The notes beneath the pieces are model-generated. The model saw only the letters and a list, made by a program, of their open reading frames with translations. It did not search any database and had not been told where the DNA came from. From positions 22,367,001 through 22,431,000 of the forward strand of contig NC_060211.1 in the NCBI RefSeq assembly GCF_021130785.1: 64,000 bases of DNA, written 5' to 3'. The translations under genes and the position numbers were made by a program. Of this stretch, positions 1 to 12,092 are shown piece by piece. The stretch's first letter is position 1. Every line of letters begins with the position of its first letter. Origin of the DNA: Homalodisca vitripennis (taxonomy: Eukaryota > Arthropoda > Insecta > Hemiptera > Cicadellidae).

Positions 1-1406
1 GGCTGAGCGTTATCTAATGTGTTAACATTGGTCATATATGTAACCACGCTAGCAACGAAAAAATATCAGAATGTATACATTTTTAAACAAACTCAGTATA
101 CTCATTAGAGATTTAACATATGACAATTATTATATATAGCCTAATTTTCCTAATAAGTCTAACATCCTTTTATGGTTACTTGGTACGTATACCTTTATTA
201 TTTTAACACTGATATGAAACCCAATAAAAAAACAAATATTGGAATATATCATGTAATAGGATATTTTGAGAAAAATTTCACCTGTAGACTTCTGTAGAGT
301 TGATGATGCATGATGATTAGAAATGATGCATGTCCAACCATGGAATTTTGGCTGAACATCGATAAAGTCTATAACTTTATAGGCTCGCACGATATCTCTT
401 TTATTGCACAGGGGATGCCGAGAGATGTAAATATTTCTTTTGCGTATGAATGTGTGCGGTTATATCTGTCAAAAATAAATAAGCTATAAACTTGATTTTA
501 CGCGTTGCGTGACGTAGTGTACTCCTACCTTGTGTATTTCATTTCATTCTGTGGCAAAAATATAAGTAAATATAAAAAATTTTAAATCCTAAACATGAAA
601 AAAAAATTATCGCACTAACATTAAATATTTTCTTGGGTTATCCTCAATACTGAATATTTCGTGAGTTTTGTGGACACACAAAATTATTATAACGTTGTGA
701 CAAAACATTTAAATAATAATGAAATTATTACGCAATCGAGTAGCTCATCAAAAACGTGATAGAATGAGCTTATAAAAATGCAAGAAAGTTTTCCATTCTC
801 TCTGCTCATGCATTTTAAGTAGATCTGAGCCGTATAATGTTGTGACAAGGAGGCAGAATATGGTGTAAAGGAATCTCCATCAAAATTTAATAACACTAAT
901 TAGAGCCAAATATTTTTCAATTCTTTTGGATGTTAAAATTGTTTTCTGGTATAATACTTTAAGTGATTGCTGCCCCGGAAGTTCATGAAATGTAGTTATG
1001 GATAAAAAAAATATTAAAAAGCACTATTTTAGGGAGTAGGGAGAAAATTGTTGGGAGCTTTGTAAGGAATATAAAATATTTGGGGTTTGTTGAATTATTT
1101 TATTATGTACTTATAGAATATATTATTACAGAAGAAATCACAAATTGACTGTTATATTTTTCAAAATTTAACACTTCAAATAGAAAAATATTTAGCAATA
1201 CATGCTTAGAACTGGAAAAGTCTTTAGGCGTTCTTATTAATAAAAATAGTAACTACTGAAATTAAAAATGACACTATTTTAGTACAAAATGTACTAAATT
1301 ATTTCTGCTTCGCAGGCAATTTCCTACGGAAAAACTGGCACATAGGAGACATATTTCTTTTGAATGTCGTTATTGCCTTCTAGAGATAAATGATAGTCAC
1401 TGAGAA
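1..1406. other. AT-rich intergenic stretch
   Basis: Nothing gene-like was seen. The short open frames have no coding character. A weak resemblance (gatgatgcatg followed by a ccatgg motif) links about 300-360 to about 3700-3740, which suggests a decayed dispersed repeat. Confidence 0.5.
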
Positions 1407-1603
1407 ATATCCCAAGCTCATGAGATATCCCAAGCTCATGAGATATCCCAAGCTCATGAGATATCCCAAGCTAATGAGATATCCCAAGCTCATGAGATAT
1501 CCCAAGCTAATGAGATATCCCAAGCTCATGAGATGTCCCAAGCTAATGAGATATCCCAAGCTCATGAGATGTCCCAAGCTAATGAGATATCCCAAGCTCA
1601 TGA
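1407..1603. repeat. 18-bp minisatellite, 11 copies
   Basis: Eleven head-to-tail copies of an 18-bp unit (atatcccaagctcatgag). From the third copy on, units with ctcatgag alternate with units carrying ctaatgag, and two of the latter also have atgt in place of atat. This gives a 36-bp higher-order period. Because 18 is a multiple of three, both strands stay open through the array and give artificial 6-residue repeat peptides. No flanking gene was found. Confidence 0.97.
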
Positions 1604-2559
1604 TCCACTTGAGATTAACATTTTAAAAGAGTCTTTATACGCACCTGGGAAATAACTCGAATTTCTCTCCAATATTCTATGATGTTTTGTATACAATTGA
1701 ACTTATATATGAATAAATGATTTATTTCCTATAAAACTTACAAAACTGAATTAGTTTAACAATGGCAGGAAAAGTACATTGACCTCTTTTACAAGTAGCG
1801 AGGTCAGCGAGAAAAAAGAATCTAAAATGTATACAACAACTAATTTACAATTTACAGGTTTACAAAAAAATAAATTTCCATGTCTAGCTTTTTAAAACAT
1901 ATCTAAATGTATAAGCTTTTGCATCGTCCACTATCATTCAGCGAACCTAACTGAATTATTGTAATAATGGTTAATTATTTACACTGATTTTATACGTTTT
2001 CTTATTAAATTTATTAAATTACACAGTTGTCAACATGTCAAAATTTACAGATATAGTTATGACAGTATTCTAAATAAACAACTCAATTCTTGCTTTCTTC
2101 AAAGCCACTTTTTTACTTGTGCACATAATACCTTAAAGTTTCTATTTGTTTAATGTGCAAAGGCAGCTGATTAAATATTTTTGGACCAGCGTAGGAAAAA
2201 GATTGTCTGAATTGTGATTTATTGACTTTTGGTAACCTAAACAGTATAAGATTTGTACTTCTGGTGGAAAAAATTATATATAAACACTCTTTCCAATTTT
2301 AATGCGCATACACTTCTTCCAAACGTAAGTAAATTATGCGTGCATACTCGAAAAGAATGTATCTTAAGTTGGTATAAATTAGTTAAACGAATGATTTACG
2401 TTTTATTTTCTGTGTATAGCCTAATTTCTGTTTATAATTATAATTTTTAAAGTTTAAAATTCATTATTACTCTTCTATTAAGTCGAAATTACATTTATTG
2501 AGAATAATAACTTGTAACATGTGAATCGTTTGAGAGGCAAATTAGTTATTACAATTATA
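1604..2559. other. AT-rich intergenic stretch
   Basis: No coding or RNA signal was recognised. The 65-residue open frame near 2253 lacks any domain-like pattern. Confidence 0.45.
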
Positions 2560-2765
2560 TGTGATGCTGCATTCAGTTGTAAACATTGTACATTAATGTA
2601 ACGACTTTAGCTTGGCAGAGCTGTTGCAGACGTGAACAGCTGGGATTGGACTGGGCCACAGCAATCCCACAAATTGGAGCAATCACGCCCCACACGAGTT
2701 TTTACAGATCCGATACAGGTTGAACATCCGTTACGTATTTTTAACTGTCTTACTCTTTGTTAGTA
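2560..2765 (+). repeat. Dispersed repeat copy A1 (SINE/MITE-like)
   Basis: About 200 bp that reappear in inverted orientation at 14,385-14,590. Shared blocks, in order, include gtaacgactttagct, gaacagctgggattgga, ccacagcaatcccacaaatt, caatcacgc, and a closing block with caggttgaaca and cgtatttttaactgtctta. Similarity fades outside these limits, so this is a dispersed short element. Clear terminal inverted repeats and a tRNA-type promoter were not seen, so its class is open. Confidence 0.75.
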
Positions 2766-3539
2766 AAATAAAAGATATCATCAACTTATTTTCTGTAAAT
2801 AAATATACGTGTGATTTAGGTTAAACTTAGTTAAAAGCTGGTTTTATACTAAATAACTATATTGCTTACATGAATCGTAATCCGTTCAATAAATAATTTT
2901 AAATATTATAGTATTTTATACCATATACGTTTTTTGCACTAATAACAAACATGATATTTTTACAGAGACAATGCAGTATACGCACTCTTTTAGTTAGTGG
3001 TGGCAGACACAATGAACTTACTATAAGGTCCCTTATATCATACATATTATATAATAGTACCATGCATGGAAATACTCAAATTTACAAACGGAATGATGAA
3101 AATGATGAGAGATGGCAAACCTATAAACTGTGTTTCTTGTTGACATCACATACTTATCTAGTATGATAATAAAATGCAATAAAATATATACAGGTACAAT
3201 AATGGCTGTAATTATCATTTATGTCATTTGAATTTCTAAATTAAATTTTATTATCTTTAATACTTAACGAGGTGCTTAATTATATATGCAATTTACTTTA
3301 TTCCTTACGTACATAAAAAAATATTATCAAGTTAACGAATTTGATTTCATATACCGGTAAGAATCCATATGCCCGCAAAGGTCAGGGCACATTATAAAAA
3401 ATTTAAAAAACATTTACATGGGATATTTAATGCCTACATTTAGACCTAGTTTTTGTAAAGCAGTATGTGATCTTGAGAAAATATTTAAACGATCAGTTAT
3501 TAACCCAAAGTTGTGGATGAACATAATTCTACAGTCAGC
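2766..3539. other. AT-rich intergenic stretch
   Basis: No gene, RNA or clear repeat was recognised. Small open frames on both strands overlap one another and look random. Confidence 0.4.
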
Positions 3540-3645
3540 GAGGGTTAATCTAACATCAGCCAGTGACTGTCAGAGTACAATATGGAGGCCAGCTGTTATT
3601 GGAACACGGATGGCCAAACTCGATTTTCTCTCAGTTTTGTTTTCA
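3540..3645 (+). repeat. Dispersed repeat copy B1
   Basis: About 100 bp that recur in inverted orientation at 10,255-10,367. Shared blocks include gtgactgtcagagtacaata and ggccaaactcgattt (one mismatch). Open frames that cross this stretch are most simply explained as repeat-derived. Confidence 0.7.
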
Positions 3646-5399
3646 TTCTTCAATCAACATCAACATTATTTGGCAAACGATGCATATACAACATCGTAAT
3701 CGATGATGGTGCATGCAACTCCATGGGGTTTGGTGAACATTTTACATTGGTACAGTGTTTTACAACGACACCAAAGAGAAAATCTTAGAATGAGCAAATT
3801 TGCAAACAAATTAAGAATTTCAATTTGGCATTTTAAAATCTGACATGCTAAACACATGCAGTCTAACCATCTGCCGGATATCTCTAGAAATTTTTCATCT
3901 GTAGACTTTCTATTTTGCGTCCATAGAGTTCGATAAAGGTGTAACTCCATTCATGATGTTTGCTTGACCGTCGAAAAAAAACCTAGCATAATGTCTTTTC
4001 TGTCTGCATGTGAGCTTTAAAAACCTTTTTTCTGTAATATTGTCTGTCCGCAATATTGAGAAAGAAATGAGCACTATACCTCAACATTTCAATACATTTT
4101 CAATGCATCTGGTGAAGTCTTTAATGCGACCTGTGGGTCTGTCTGCCTATGAACAGTTGCGGAAATACAATACACGACCACTAATTATCACTAAATCAGT
4201 TTAACCGTTTAGCACGTATGAGATTTATTGATGTGGCGTCACGCGTCGTAGATTAATGTCTTAGCTGACGACGACCTGTCAGAAACTAGGCTCCGACTGT
4301 GGAACACGTTCTAAATGATCTTTTGATACGTACGTTGTGTGGAGAAACTTACTGTAGAGATAAGCAATAAAGCACTTTCTGCAACATGGACGGTAAAACT
4401 ACGACTGTTTAATGTAATTTTTATGACGACCGTGTCTATAATTATAAAACTAACACAATTTATAACATTTCTTTTATGGCTTAAATCGCAATAGAATAAA
4501 ATATTTTCTGTCACATTCAAAATTATTGATAATTCCGTTTTGATTGTACTGAAAGCATGTATTAGTGTTTTTAATAGATTTTTGAATTAATTTATGAATG
4601 AAGAATAATCATCACGTAAAAACAGATACATAAGTGCATCTTAACCCTTAATTATGGACGAAGCTACCCTTTGAAGGGTCTAAATCTAGGCTAAGTTACG
4701 TAAAATTATATAAGTTAAAAGTATTAGTAGGTTAAAATTGCTATGGAAAATATTAACATCATATAGATAACCTAATACGAAAACAATACGATCGAGAATC
4801 ATTAATAACGCAGATTAATCTTTATATCAGTACATGAACCTTGTAATATTGAAGTTATTTAAGTAACAAATAACAGAAAGCTTGAACGAGACGCTTGAGA
4901 TAAGCTCAACGATTAGTTCGGCAGGGAGAGGAAGATAGAAGGTTCAACTAATTATAAGTCCAATCCTATCCAAACTACTGCCATTCCCTCTAAACTAAGG
5001 AACATCACCATTTCCAATTGAAACTGCACCGATAAAATACTTAAGCAGATTACTCAGAACTAATCCTTTGTAAAATTTTAAATTTGAAATATAGTATATT
5101 AAATAGTATGCATAAAGACTACGTTTAAATTACTTTTACACGTTTAATTACTTTATAGATTGCTTTTAATACATTCTTACTTAGGGTTTTGATTTTTAAA
5201 CTTGTTGTTACCCGCGGCTTCTCATGCAGTTTTCAAAATCTAAGTTCTTATAATGCTTAGTAAAAGCACTTACGATGTACAGTAGTATAATGAAATCCGA
5301 CAAAATCAGGTACATTTATTTTAGTATTCACGCTTTAAAGTATCAGAGTTTAACTTGACTATGTTTTGAACATGCAGGTGCATTTAAGATTCGGGATAT
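3646..5399. other. Intergenic stretch, faint repeat traces
   Basis: Short matches to the 300-360 region occur near 3700-3750 and 3890-3975, suggesting decayed dispersed repeats. No coding exon was supported. Confidence 0.4.
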
Positions 5400-5540
5400 T
5401 TAAAGTTCTAAAGTCAAACCTGAGCCTGCCTTCCGCTATCAAAAATACATATATATTATAAGTTCCGGAAACCTACTTCAGTCAAAAAGCGTTTACTTCA
5501 ACCCTCGTCGTGTCCTTCCAGTCTAAGATATTTCCTGGGC
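5400..5540. repeat. Degenerate ~120-bp repeat, left part
   Basis: This segment shares phrases (gcctgcctt-like start, ttccggaaacctacttc, a ctaa-gtatttc stretch) with units on the far side of the retrotransposon fragment at 6178-6530, and with 44,150-44,260. It appears to be the left part of an older repeat cluster split by the insertion. Confidence 0.5.
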
Positions 5541-6177
5541 AATAGTACAATAGTATGGCTTGAGATTGTGGGGAAGCTGTTCAAATACAGATTTGAAAGA
5601 GTTTTCAGATCTCAAAAGAAAGCCGTAAGAATTCTTTCAAAATTAAACCCCAGAGAGTCGTGCAAATATGCCTTTAAGGGAGCTTGGATTGCTGACCCTT
5701 CCCTGTCTCTATATTCTCGAGGTAGCCATGTAATGCCGACTTAAATGCGAGTTGGTACGGGGCATGGATGTTCACCAATATGGGACTAGAGGCAGGGATA
5801 ACTTTCGAGTCGAACAGCAAAGAACGGTACCTTTCGAACCATGATAAGTTGGAGTCGGACTAATCAATAGGCTCCCTGAGGGCATCAAACAACTCAATGA
5901 AAAAAAATCTAAACCCGGCTAAAACTATTTTCTTATGTCAAAGGCATTTTACTCAACTGATGAGTTCATGGTGGGCCGCTGGGATGAAAATCTTTGAAAC
6001 TAACAACAACCACGAAACCCCCGGTTCTGAAATCGTATTGAATTGTATGTATTTACCTTGACCAACATCATTTATCTGATGTACTTATGTACTTTATATA
6101 GTTGCGTTGACGCATGCCATGCAATATTGTAATTGCTTCACGCAATAAAGAATATTATTATTATTATTATTATTATT
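5541..6177 (+). mobile_element. Non-LTR retrotransposon 3' fragment
   Basis: A 5'-truncated LINE copy. The conceptual translation, with stops and frame changes, follows the C-terminal end of Jockey/CR1-type reverse-transcriptase proteins: an RVFRSQKKAVRIL block, then NPRESC, then LPEGIKQLNEKK near 5870-5905, and a final YVKGILLN-like stretch. A 3' UTR follows, ending with gcaataaag and a run of ATT triplets (6155-6177), the simple-repeat tail typical of several LINE clades. It interrupts older tandem repeat units. It is dead: stops and frameshifts are present and the endonuclease and most of the RT are absent. A related 3' end lies at 52,480-52,756. Confidence 0.75.
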
Positions 6178-6530
6178 CCAGTTTGCCTTATCATCTCATT
6201 GAAGAAAATATATTTACGTACGAAACTCAGAAGCCTATTTCGGTTAAAATGTGTCTACTTCCGTTCGTCTAAAATCACTTACGGTGCCGCCTTGAGTTTG
6301 CCTTCTTGCTCCGGTAAAAAACTATATACGTATGTAGCTCTCGAAAACATACTTTGGTAAAAAACTACTACTTCCGGCTCTTGAAATCTATTTCCGATCT
6401 AAAGTATTTCAGTGCCATAGTTTAGTTTACCTTGTTGTTTCGATGAAGAAAATATACATATTTAGGTACAGTTGAGAACACTATTATGGCCTCGGAAGAA
6501 ATCCTATCTACTCCTTTATACTTCTGGTAT
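6178..6530. repeat. Degenerate ~120-bp tandem repeat, about 3 units
   Basis: Units begin near 6180 (gtttgccttat), 6296 (gtttgccttct) and 6424 (gtttaccttgt). Each continues into an aaaatata.ta.gta segment and a cctacttc-like segment. Spacing is about 116-127 bp and divergence is high, so the array is old. Confidence 0.55.
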
Positions 6531-8999
6531 AAGGGGGAATTCTTGTTAGTTTCATGCAGCTTTAAAAGATAACTGTTCATCAAGTTTTGCATTGTGAGTC
6601 TTGTTGTTTTTCGGATTGTAATCTGAGAAATAAAATAGATCGTTGAGTCATGTTAGTGTTCCTTTCTCTATTTTTTCTTAAGCCATTGTAAAATGCCATA
6701 TCAGATGACAATTAACCCATTATTTTCCAGTTTAAAACTCCTTATCAGGCAGTGTACAATAAATACTATTTTTAACATTTAAACGTAAACATAAGTTTCA
6801 CTCTATTTGTCGAACTTCGTCTTAAAACTTCAACATCTGTTTAGTGTTAGTTAAATTTGGATTATAAAGTATAAACTCTACCATTTATTCAGAACTCCAA
6901 AATATATCCAGGTGAATTTTCTTATATTTCTCTTGTTATAATCCTGCCTCGAGTTTTAACTAATGTTTTACAAGAAGAATTAACCGGATTAGTCCAGCCG
7001 TTCTCGAGATTAGCGCTTAGCAACACATTTTGCGATCCTTTTTTTTTTAAATATGAGTAGATTAGGCAATACTTTAGACCACAACCTACCACATGAAAGT
7101 TATTCGTCATTAAACTCGCTACTAAATTTCACAAGACGGTTAAGTCGAAGATGGTAACTAATAGGATGGCCAAGTTCTTGTCACGGATATCCGAATCGTA
7201 GTTAAATTTCCTTTATATTCTGGTGTATAAATAAAACAGGCGCTTATGATGAGACGTGTAAATATTGCTATCAAAGTAATTGTTAATGGGATGGTGAAAT
7301 GACTTCTTTAATTACCGAAATTAGTTCGAAAATATATTTTATCATCATACCTTCAAACAATCATATCTAGCTTCACCAGGCTTGGAAGCGGCATATACCC
7401 AATGACGAACCCTTTAATTCGCATTATTAACTTATTACAATCATCCTTCTGAATAAAAATATAAAGATTTTAGGGGATCAAAATTACAGATTGTGATAAG
7501 ACTCATTAAACGTCAAAACATTAAAAGTACAACTAATTATATTATTATATAAGATATTAGGAAATACCTTGCAAGAAAGTTATGGTTAGTGAATTTACAA
7601 TATTTGTTTGTTTTTTTTTTCAAGTTGCATTTCCTAGCTAGCAGTAATGGCCAAAGGGATTCGGCTGAAATTAACTTCTTAGAAAGTCTACATCGTTTGG
7701 TTTAAATTCCCCTTATTTTAGCATTATTGTTATTTTACGTATCCAAAGACGTCGTAAGGCTGACATCAGCCAATACGAGGTTGACTCACAATCATAACGA
7801 AGCCACGTGCCGCCAGTAGAGCAATGAAAAAATACTCCGCACCAGAAAAATAGTGTCAATATTAATGCTCTATAACTTCGTTATTTCTCATTGGCACCAC
7901 TTGAAACCATATATTGTTTTTTTCAGGAGGAAGATAGCAATAGATTAATAACACAAAACTTTGCAATTGGTCAATCCGGCCGTTAAGTTAGAAATTTCGT
8001 TATTATTTAAAACAAGGTCTTCAGAAACCTTTATCAGGGCATAATGAGGACTCCAAGCTAATATTCATTCGAAATAAATCCTAATTGCCCCTTGGTCTCT
8101 CACCTGGCTTGCAACTGGGAGTCATCGCTCACCTTTGGTATATAGCAAACCTGCGCAAACCTAAGGACCATGATGGTCGATGGGGGGATACAGATCACCG
8201 CACTCCAGTTCTAGCTGAACTGTGAGTCAGTATTATCACTTGTGACTCACTTGGACACCCATAAATCCCAAGCAATTTATTATGGCGAACAATTTAAATA
8301 ACGTCTCTGAGCATAAATAGATTTCGTTAAACCTTCCTTCCTCATTTCATTTATCTTCACTTTTTGGGGAAAGTATTGTTGTATTCCACAATAATTAAAT
8401 GCTTAAATTTTTGTAATATTTTGAGCGAGGTCTTCTGTGCGTTGTCTACTTTAGTAGGAAACCAATTTTGTGGAATAAATATCTACATATTTTCGAAGTT
8501 TTGCGTTATATATTATATTATAAATAATTACTATTACGGAATTGAGAAATCCCTATCACAAGGGGGTAATCTTTTTAGTGTAATGGGCATACCATAAGCA
8601 AAGTTAAGTTAGCATTCTGTGAAAAACTAGCTATGCCCTATCTTCAGACTCCTGCAAGTGATAAAGAAAACCAGTTGTAGGTACAAAATAAAGGTTGAAA
8701 ACATATGTTTTTGGAAAATAGGTTTCCGTACTAAACATCAACCGCGGGGTTCTTATAGAATAATTGACATGCTTTAATATTTTAAGTATCAACAGATACC
8801 CGAACCAACTATTTTCAGTCTGCCTCCAGCGTCTTTATATTCTAATTACAGCGTACTGAGAATCAGTTTTTATTTAGCCTTACCGACGTCCAGTGAATGG
8901 GCTAGACATTATCTTCATTGGTGTCGTATTATCCGGGTCTTATTATACTACTACCGACGGCAATATTTACTCTGTTGCCCTCATTTGAATAATATTAGT
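6531..8999. other. Intergenic stretch
   Basis: No gene was supported. A GC-richer patch at about 8090-8240 has no clear reading frame or RNA fold that I recognise. Open frames near 6922 and 8364 look random. Confidence 0.4.
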
Positions 9000-9060
9000 T
9001 TTTTTTTTAAATTTTATTTCTTTTTTATTTACCAACGGCAAGCAGGCAATGTAACAAACA
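9000..9060 (-). mobile_element. Possible retroposon poly(A) end
   Basis: Read on the minus strand, a unique stretch (gccgttggtaaataaa) is followed by A-rich sequence and an A tract that shows as a T tract on the plus strand at about 9000-9008. This is the layout of a retroposed 3' end. The body of the element was not identified. A plain A/T-rich accident is possible. Confidence 0.3.
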
Positions 9061-9505
9061 AAGACTACATTTAATTCAAAAATGTTTTTCGAACTCGTAA
9101 CATAATAAAACTATAAATAAGTAGTAATCGTGGGAAAAATATAAATTTACATTAATAAATATACATATATAAAGCATAAATAAAGTGATACATAAATATA
9201 ACAACCAGAAAATAATGATAAATAAATATAACAATAAGCATTCACTAATATAGTAAGTGAACAATGCAACAGAACAAATCAAATCAATATATAAATATAA
9301 CAAGCAAGTACACATATATATGAAACTTAACAGGACAAAATAAAAAGTTTCAAAATTTGTCATCCGGAGGACAGACAATTGAGAGAACATCTGTGGACTA
9401 GTTGAAGAGAGTCATTGTAGAGATTTGCACTAGGACGGAACTATGTTCCCAAGACGGACCTGCAAAGAGGGTCGTTTAAGTCAAAGTTAGTATCTTGGTG
9501 TCTAC
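9061..9505. other. AT-rich stretch
   Basis: A 104-residue minus-strand open frame at 9076-9390 is almost entirely F, I, L, Y, C and M, as expected from AT-rich noncoding DNA. No domain was recognised. Confidence 0.4.
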
Positions 9506-9575
9506 TCCTTAGGAGCTGTAGGGATTCTAAAGCCCCTCATACCCCCAGGAGCTGTAGGGATTCTAAAGTTGATTT
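9506..9575. repeat. Short tandem duplication, ~40-bp spacing
   Basis: The phrase aggagctgtagggattcta occurs at about 9511 and again at about 9550, so this is a two-copy local duplication. No coding context. Confidence 0.8.
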
Positions 9576-10254
9576 CAGCTAGGATTATTATTCATGGAGT
9601 ATTATTCATGCAGGAAACTGCATGTGACAATTGATAATTTTGAACGGAAATAGAACGTCAGCAAGGCGAGAAATGGAATATTCAATACATGAGATAATTA
9701 GTCCATAGGAACTTCCAGATAGTCCTAACCGATGCGGACTACGACCAGACGAATAAGGTTGCAGCGCCACTTCCCACAAAGAGAATATACTTCTTGTAAT
9801 GCAATACTTTCAAAATATTTAAACCAAGAAGTACGATGGAGTTAGTAGTTATATTTTGAAATAACTATTTAAATATCGAATAGGTTCATTAAATATAGTT
9901 TAGATTCAAATTAATCATATCTTGCACATGAGACATCTTCCACAGTTTATATTAAAAATAAGGTTTTAAAGCCGTATGAAAAATATGTGAAACATCAAAC
10001 CCTTTTTAAAACTTTATATTTAACAATATTTGTATTTTTAAATTTTACACATCTTTAAAATATACGACTAAAAGTAAGTAGTAAAGTGTTTAAAGTTTAA
10101 CATGATTCGTGGTAACCTGTAGAATATTTCAACCAGATAGCCTTAATTTTTTTCCTCACAGGCGGTATTAAATGTGTCTTTAAACTGAGTAGTCTGTATT
10201 TTGCACCCTCAGTGCAGGAGTGAACAATAGATAAATTAATTTTAAATGAAGGGT
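9576..10254. other. Intergenic stretch
   Basis: Nothing recognised on either strand. Confidence 0.4.
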
Positions 10255-10367
10255 AAAAGACAAATCGAGTTTGGCTATCCGTGTTTCAATAACTGGCCTG
10301 CATATTGTACTCTGACAGTCACTAGCTGATTGGTAGATTAAACCATCGCTCACTGTTAAATGAAGTT
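10255..10367 (-). repeat. Dispersed repeat copy B2 (inverted)
   Basis: Inverted counterpart of 3540-3645. The reverse complement carries gtgactgtcagagtacaata and ccaaactcgattt in the same order and spacing. Confidence 0.7.
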
Positions 10368-11774
10368 TGTTCTCTACACTTGGTTGTTTACATATGTTCT
10401 TATAGTGTTCTTCATTAACGCCTTATAAAAAACGCTTCCTACACATTTTTAGGAGTTCCGATTATGTTACATATGAAATATAATAGATACGCAGCTCATG
10501 AAATGTGGTGGCATCTCATGTAGACAGGGTGGTGGTATAGACCCAACCTCTGTATGCTAGAGAGCAGTCACGTGATCCAAGATGGCGGCCCCCGGAGTGT
10601 GTTAACTAGTTCGCATCAGTTACGGTAGACTATCTCATCTACTTATTGTCTGAGCATTAGAGAAGCCTATTACTGGGGAGGCCTGAAAGTTTCACTTCTA
10701 TATCTCTGTCTGTTTCCACGATATCTCGAAAATGAATTATGCTATGAACTTAACATTTTATTTATATTGTATAACTATGGCAATGCATAATTTTAAATTT
10801 TATAAAAAATGCCAAAGATGGCTGGAATATTAAGGTTAACAGATAACAACCACGAAAAGCTGAGAAAAAAATAAACGTTCCAGTATTTTATACGAGCTTT
10901 GCTTTTGTTTTTTCATAATAAATTTTTATAAAAGTAACATTGAGTGTGATAATAATCGCATTGGATTTAGCGAGCATTCATACATTGATCTTATGGGTAT
11001 ATTGCTAACGATTCTATTGCAGAATAAAACATCTGTAATCAGTTTGAGTACATGTGATATATTAACACATGTAGTTATAGATTTGACATCTTGCACGCAG
11101 TCTCAGTAAAGCCTCTTACTTAAACAGTGGTGTGGCGTAGCTAAAAATTGTTACCATACAAAGAGCATAAAGTTAAGGGTTGTTATTAGGGCCGCAATAT
11201 ACAGGGCAAATATGCCTTCACTATAATTAGTTAGGGTCAAAAAACCATGAGTACATTTTTCAATTTTATCTATAAAGCTTAAGGCAGTTTGTATACTAGA
11301 ATGTAAATAAACCTAATAGTATAGAACTGATACAATAGTCTGCCTTACTCAGGGTGGCTTGACACACGCCTCTGCGAGTATAAATGTTTCTAATCATGCC
11401 GCATTATACTAGCCACAATGTCTAATCAATTCACCTTAATTAATACTGAATGTATAATCTATAAGGCAATATTGGGAGTTTACGCTATATAAGCCCAATA
11501 TTGTGCACTCTATGTTCAAAATAAATAAAAAAATAATGTGATGATTATCACATATCTACTATTATTGTTTGATATCTTATTGTTTCACTACTTCTCATGA
11601 AAGAAAAATATCGTGATACAAATAGCCACTCAGGGACAAACATTGTTGTAAATCACCTAATCATTCTAAAGCACTGTGTTTTGCGAGAGGATAGCACAAC
11701 TTCAGGATATGATACTAGACACAAAAACAAGCAAAACCATTCATCTGGACATACGTCCTATCTAGTTTAGTTTA
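10368..11774. other. Intergenic stretch with an isolated GC patch
   Basis: At about 10,560-10,600 a GC-rich phrase includes aagatggcggc, which matches the YY1/Pho-type core. It is isolated, with no recognisable promoter or gene nearby. The remainder is AT-rich with no supported feature. Confidence 0.35.
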
Positions 11775-12092
11775 GTGTGTCCTATCTCAATTCTAACCGT
11801 ACTCATTTCAACGAGTCCGTCAGTGCATAAGCGAACAGAAGGTACCACTTTGAAGGTACGATTGCACAAGCCGAGAGCAACAAACATTGTGTTTTTTCAT
11901 GGCCATCAGCTATATCATGTTTCGCAACGCCAATGGACTGACCTGATCAAGGATATTTTTAACAAAATCCGTCAAAGCATAATTCTCAAGGCGGGAGCGC
12001 CAAACGTCATAGTTTCGACGTATCAGCTGTTTGTTGCTAGAATAGCCAGCATCTTGAAACGTGGAGAGATATCGAAAAAATTGAAAGAATAA
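11775..12092 (+). CDS. Unassigned 105-codon open frame
   Basis: One of the longer plus-strand open frames outside the repeats, and GC-richer than its flanks, with a mixed amino-acid content and a basic C-terminal end (RGEISKKLKE). I do not recognise a domain. Part of it (11,917-11,955) is repeated at 13,314-13,352 in noncoding-looking DNA, so it may belong to a dispersed element. No matching splice sites were identified. Treat it as a hypothesis only. Confidence 0.15.
   Translation: MCPISILTVLISTSPSVHKRTEGTTLKVRLHKPRATNIVFFHGHQLYHVSQRQWTDLIKDIFNKIRQSIILKAGAPNVIVSTYQLFVARIASILKRGEISKKLKE
11917..11955 (+). repeat. Short duplicated segment, copy 1
   Basis: About 38 bp including gccaatggactgacctgatc recur at 13,314-13,352 with few changes. 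The matching stretch may begin slightly upstream of each copy. Confidence 0.75.

Noticed and set aside
1380..1626. Repetitive YPKLMR / SLGYLM peptides on both strands
   Set aside because: The 18-bp unit length keeps all copies in frame. No coding context or splice signals.
9076..9390. 104-residue hydrophobic minus-strand frame as a membrane protein
   Set aside because: Its content is what AT-rich noncoding DNA yields (F, I, L, Y), with no other support.
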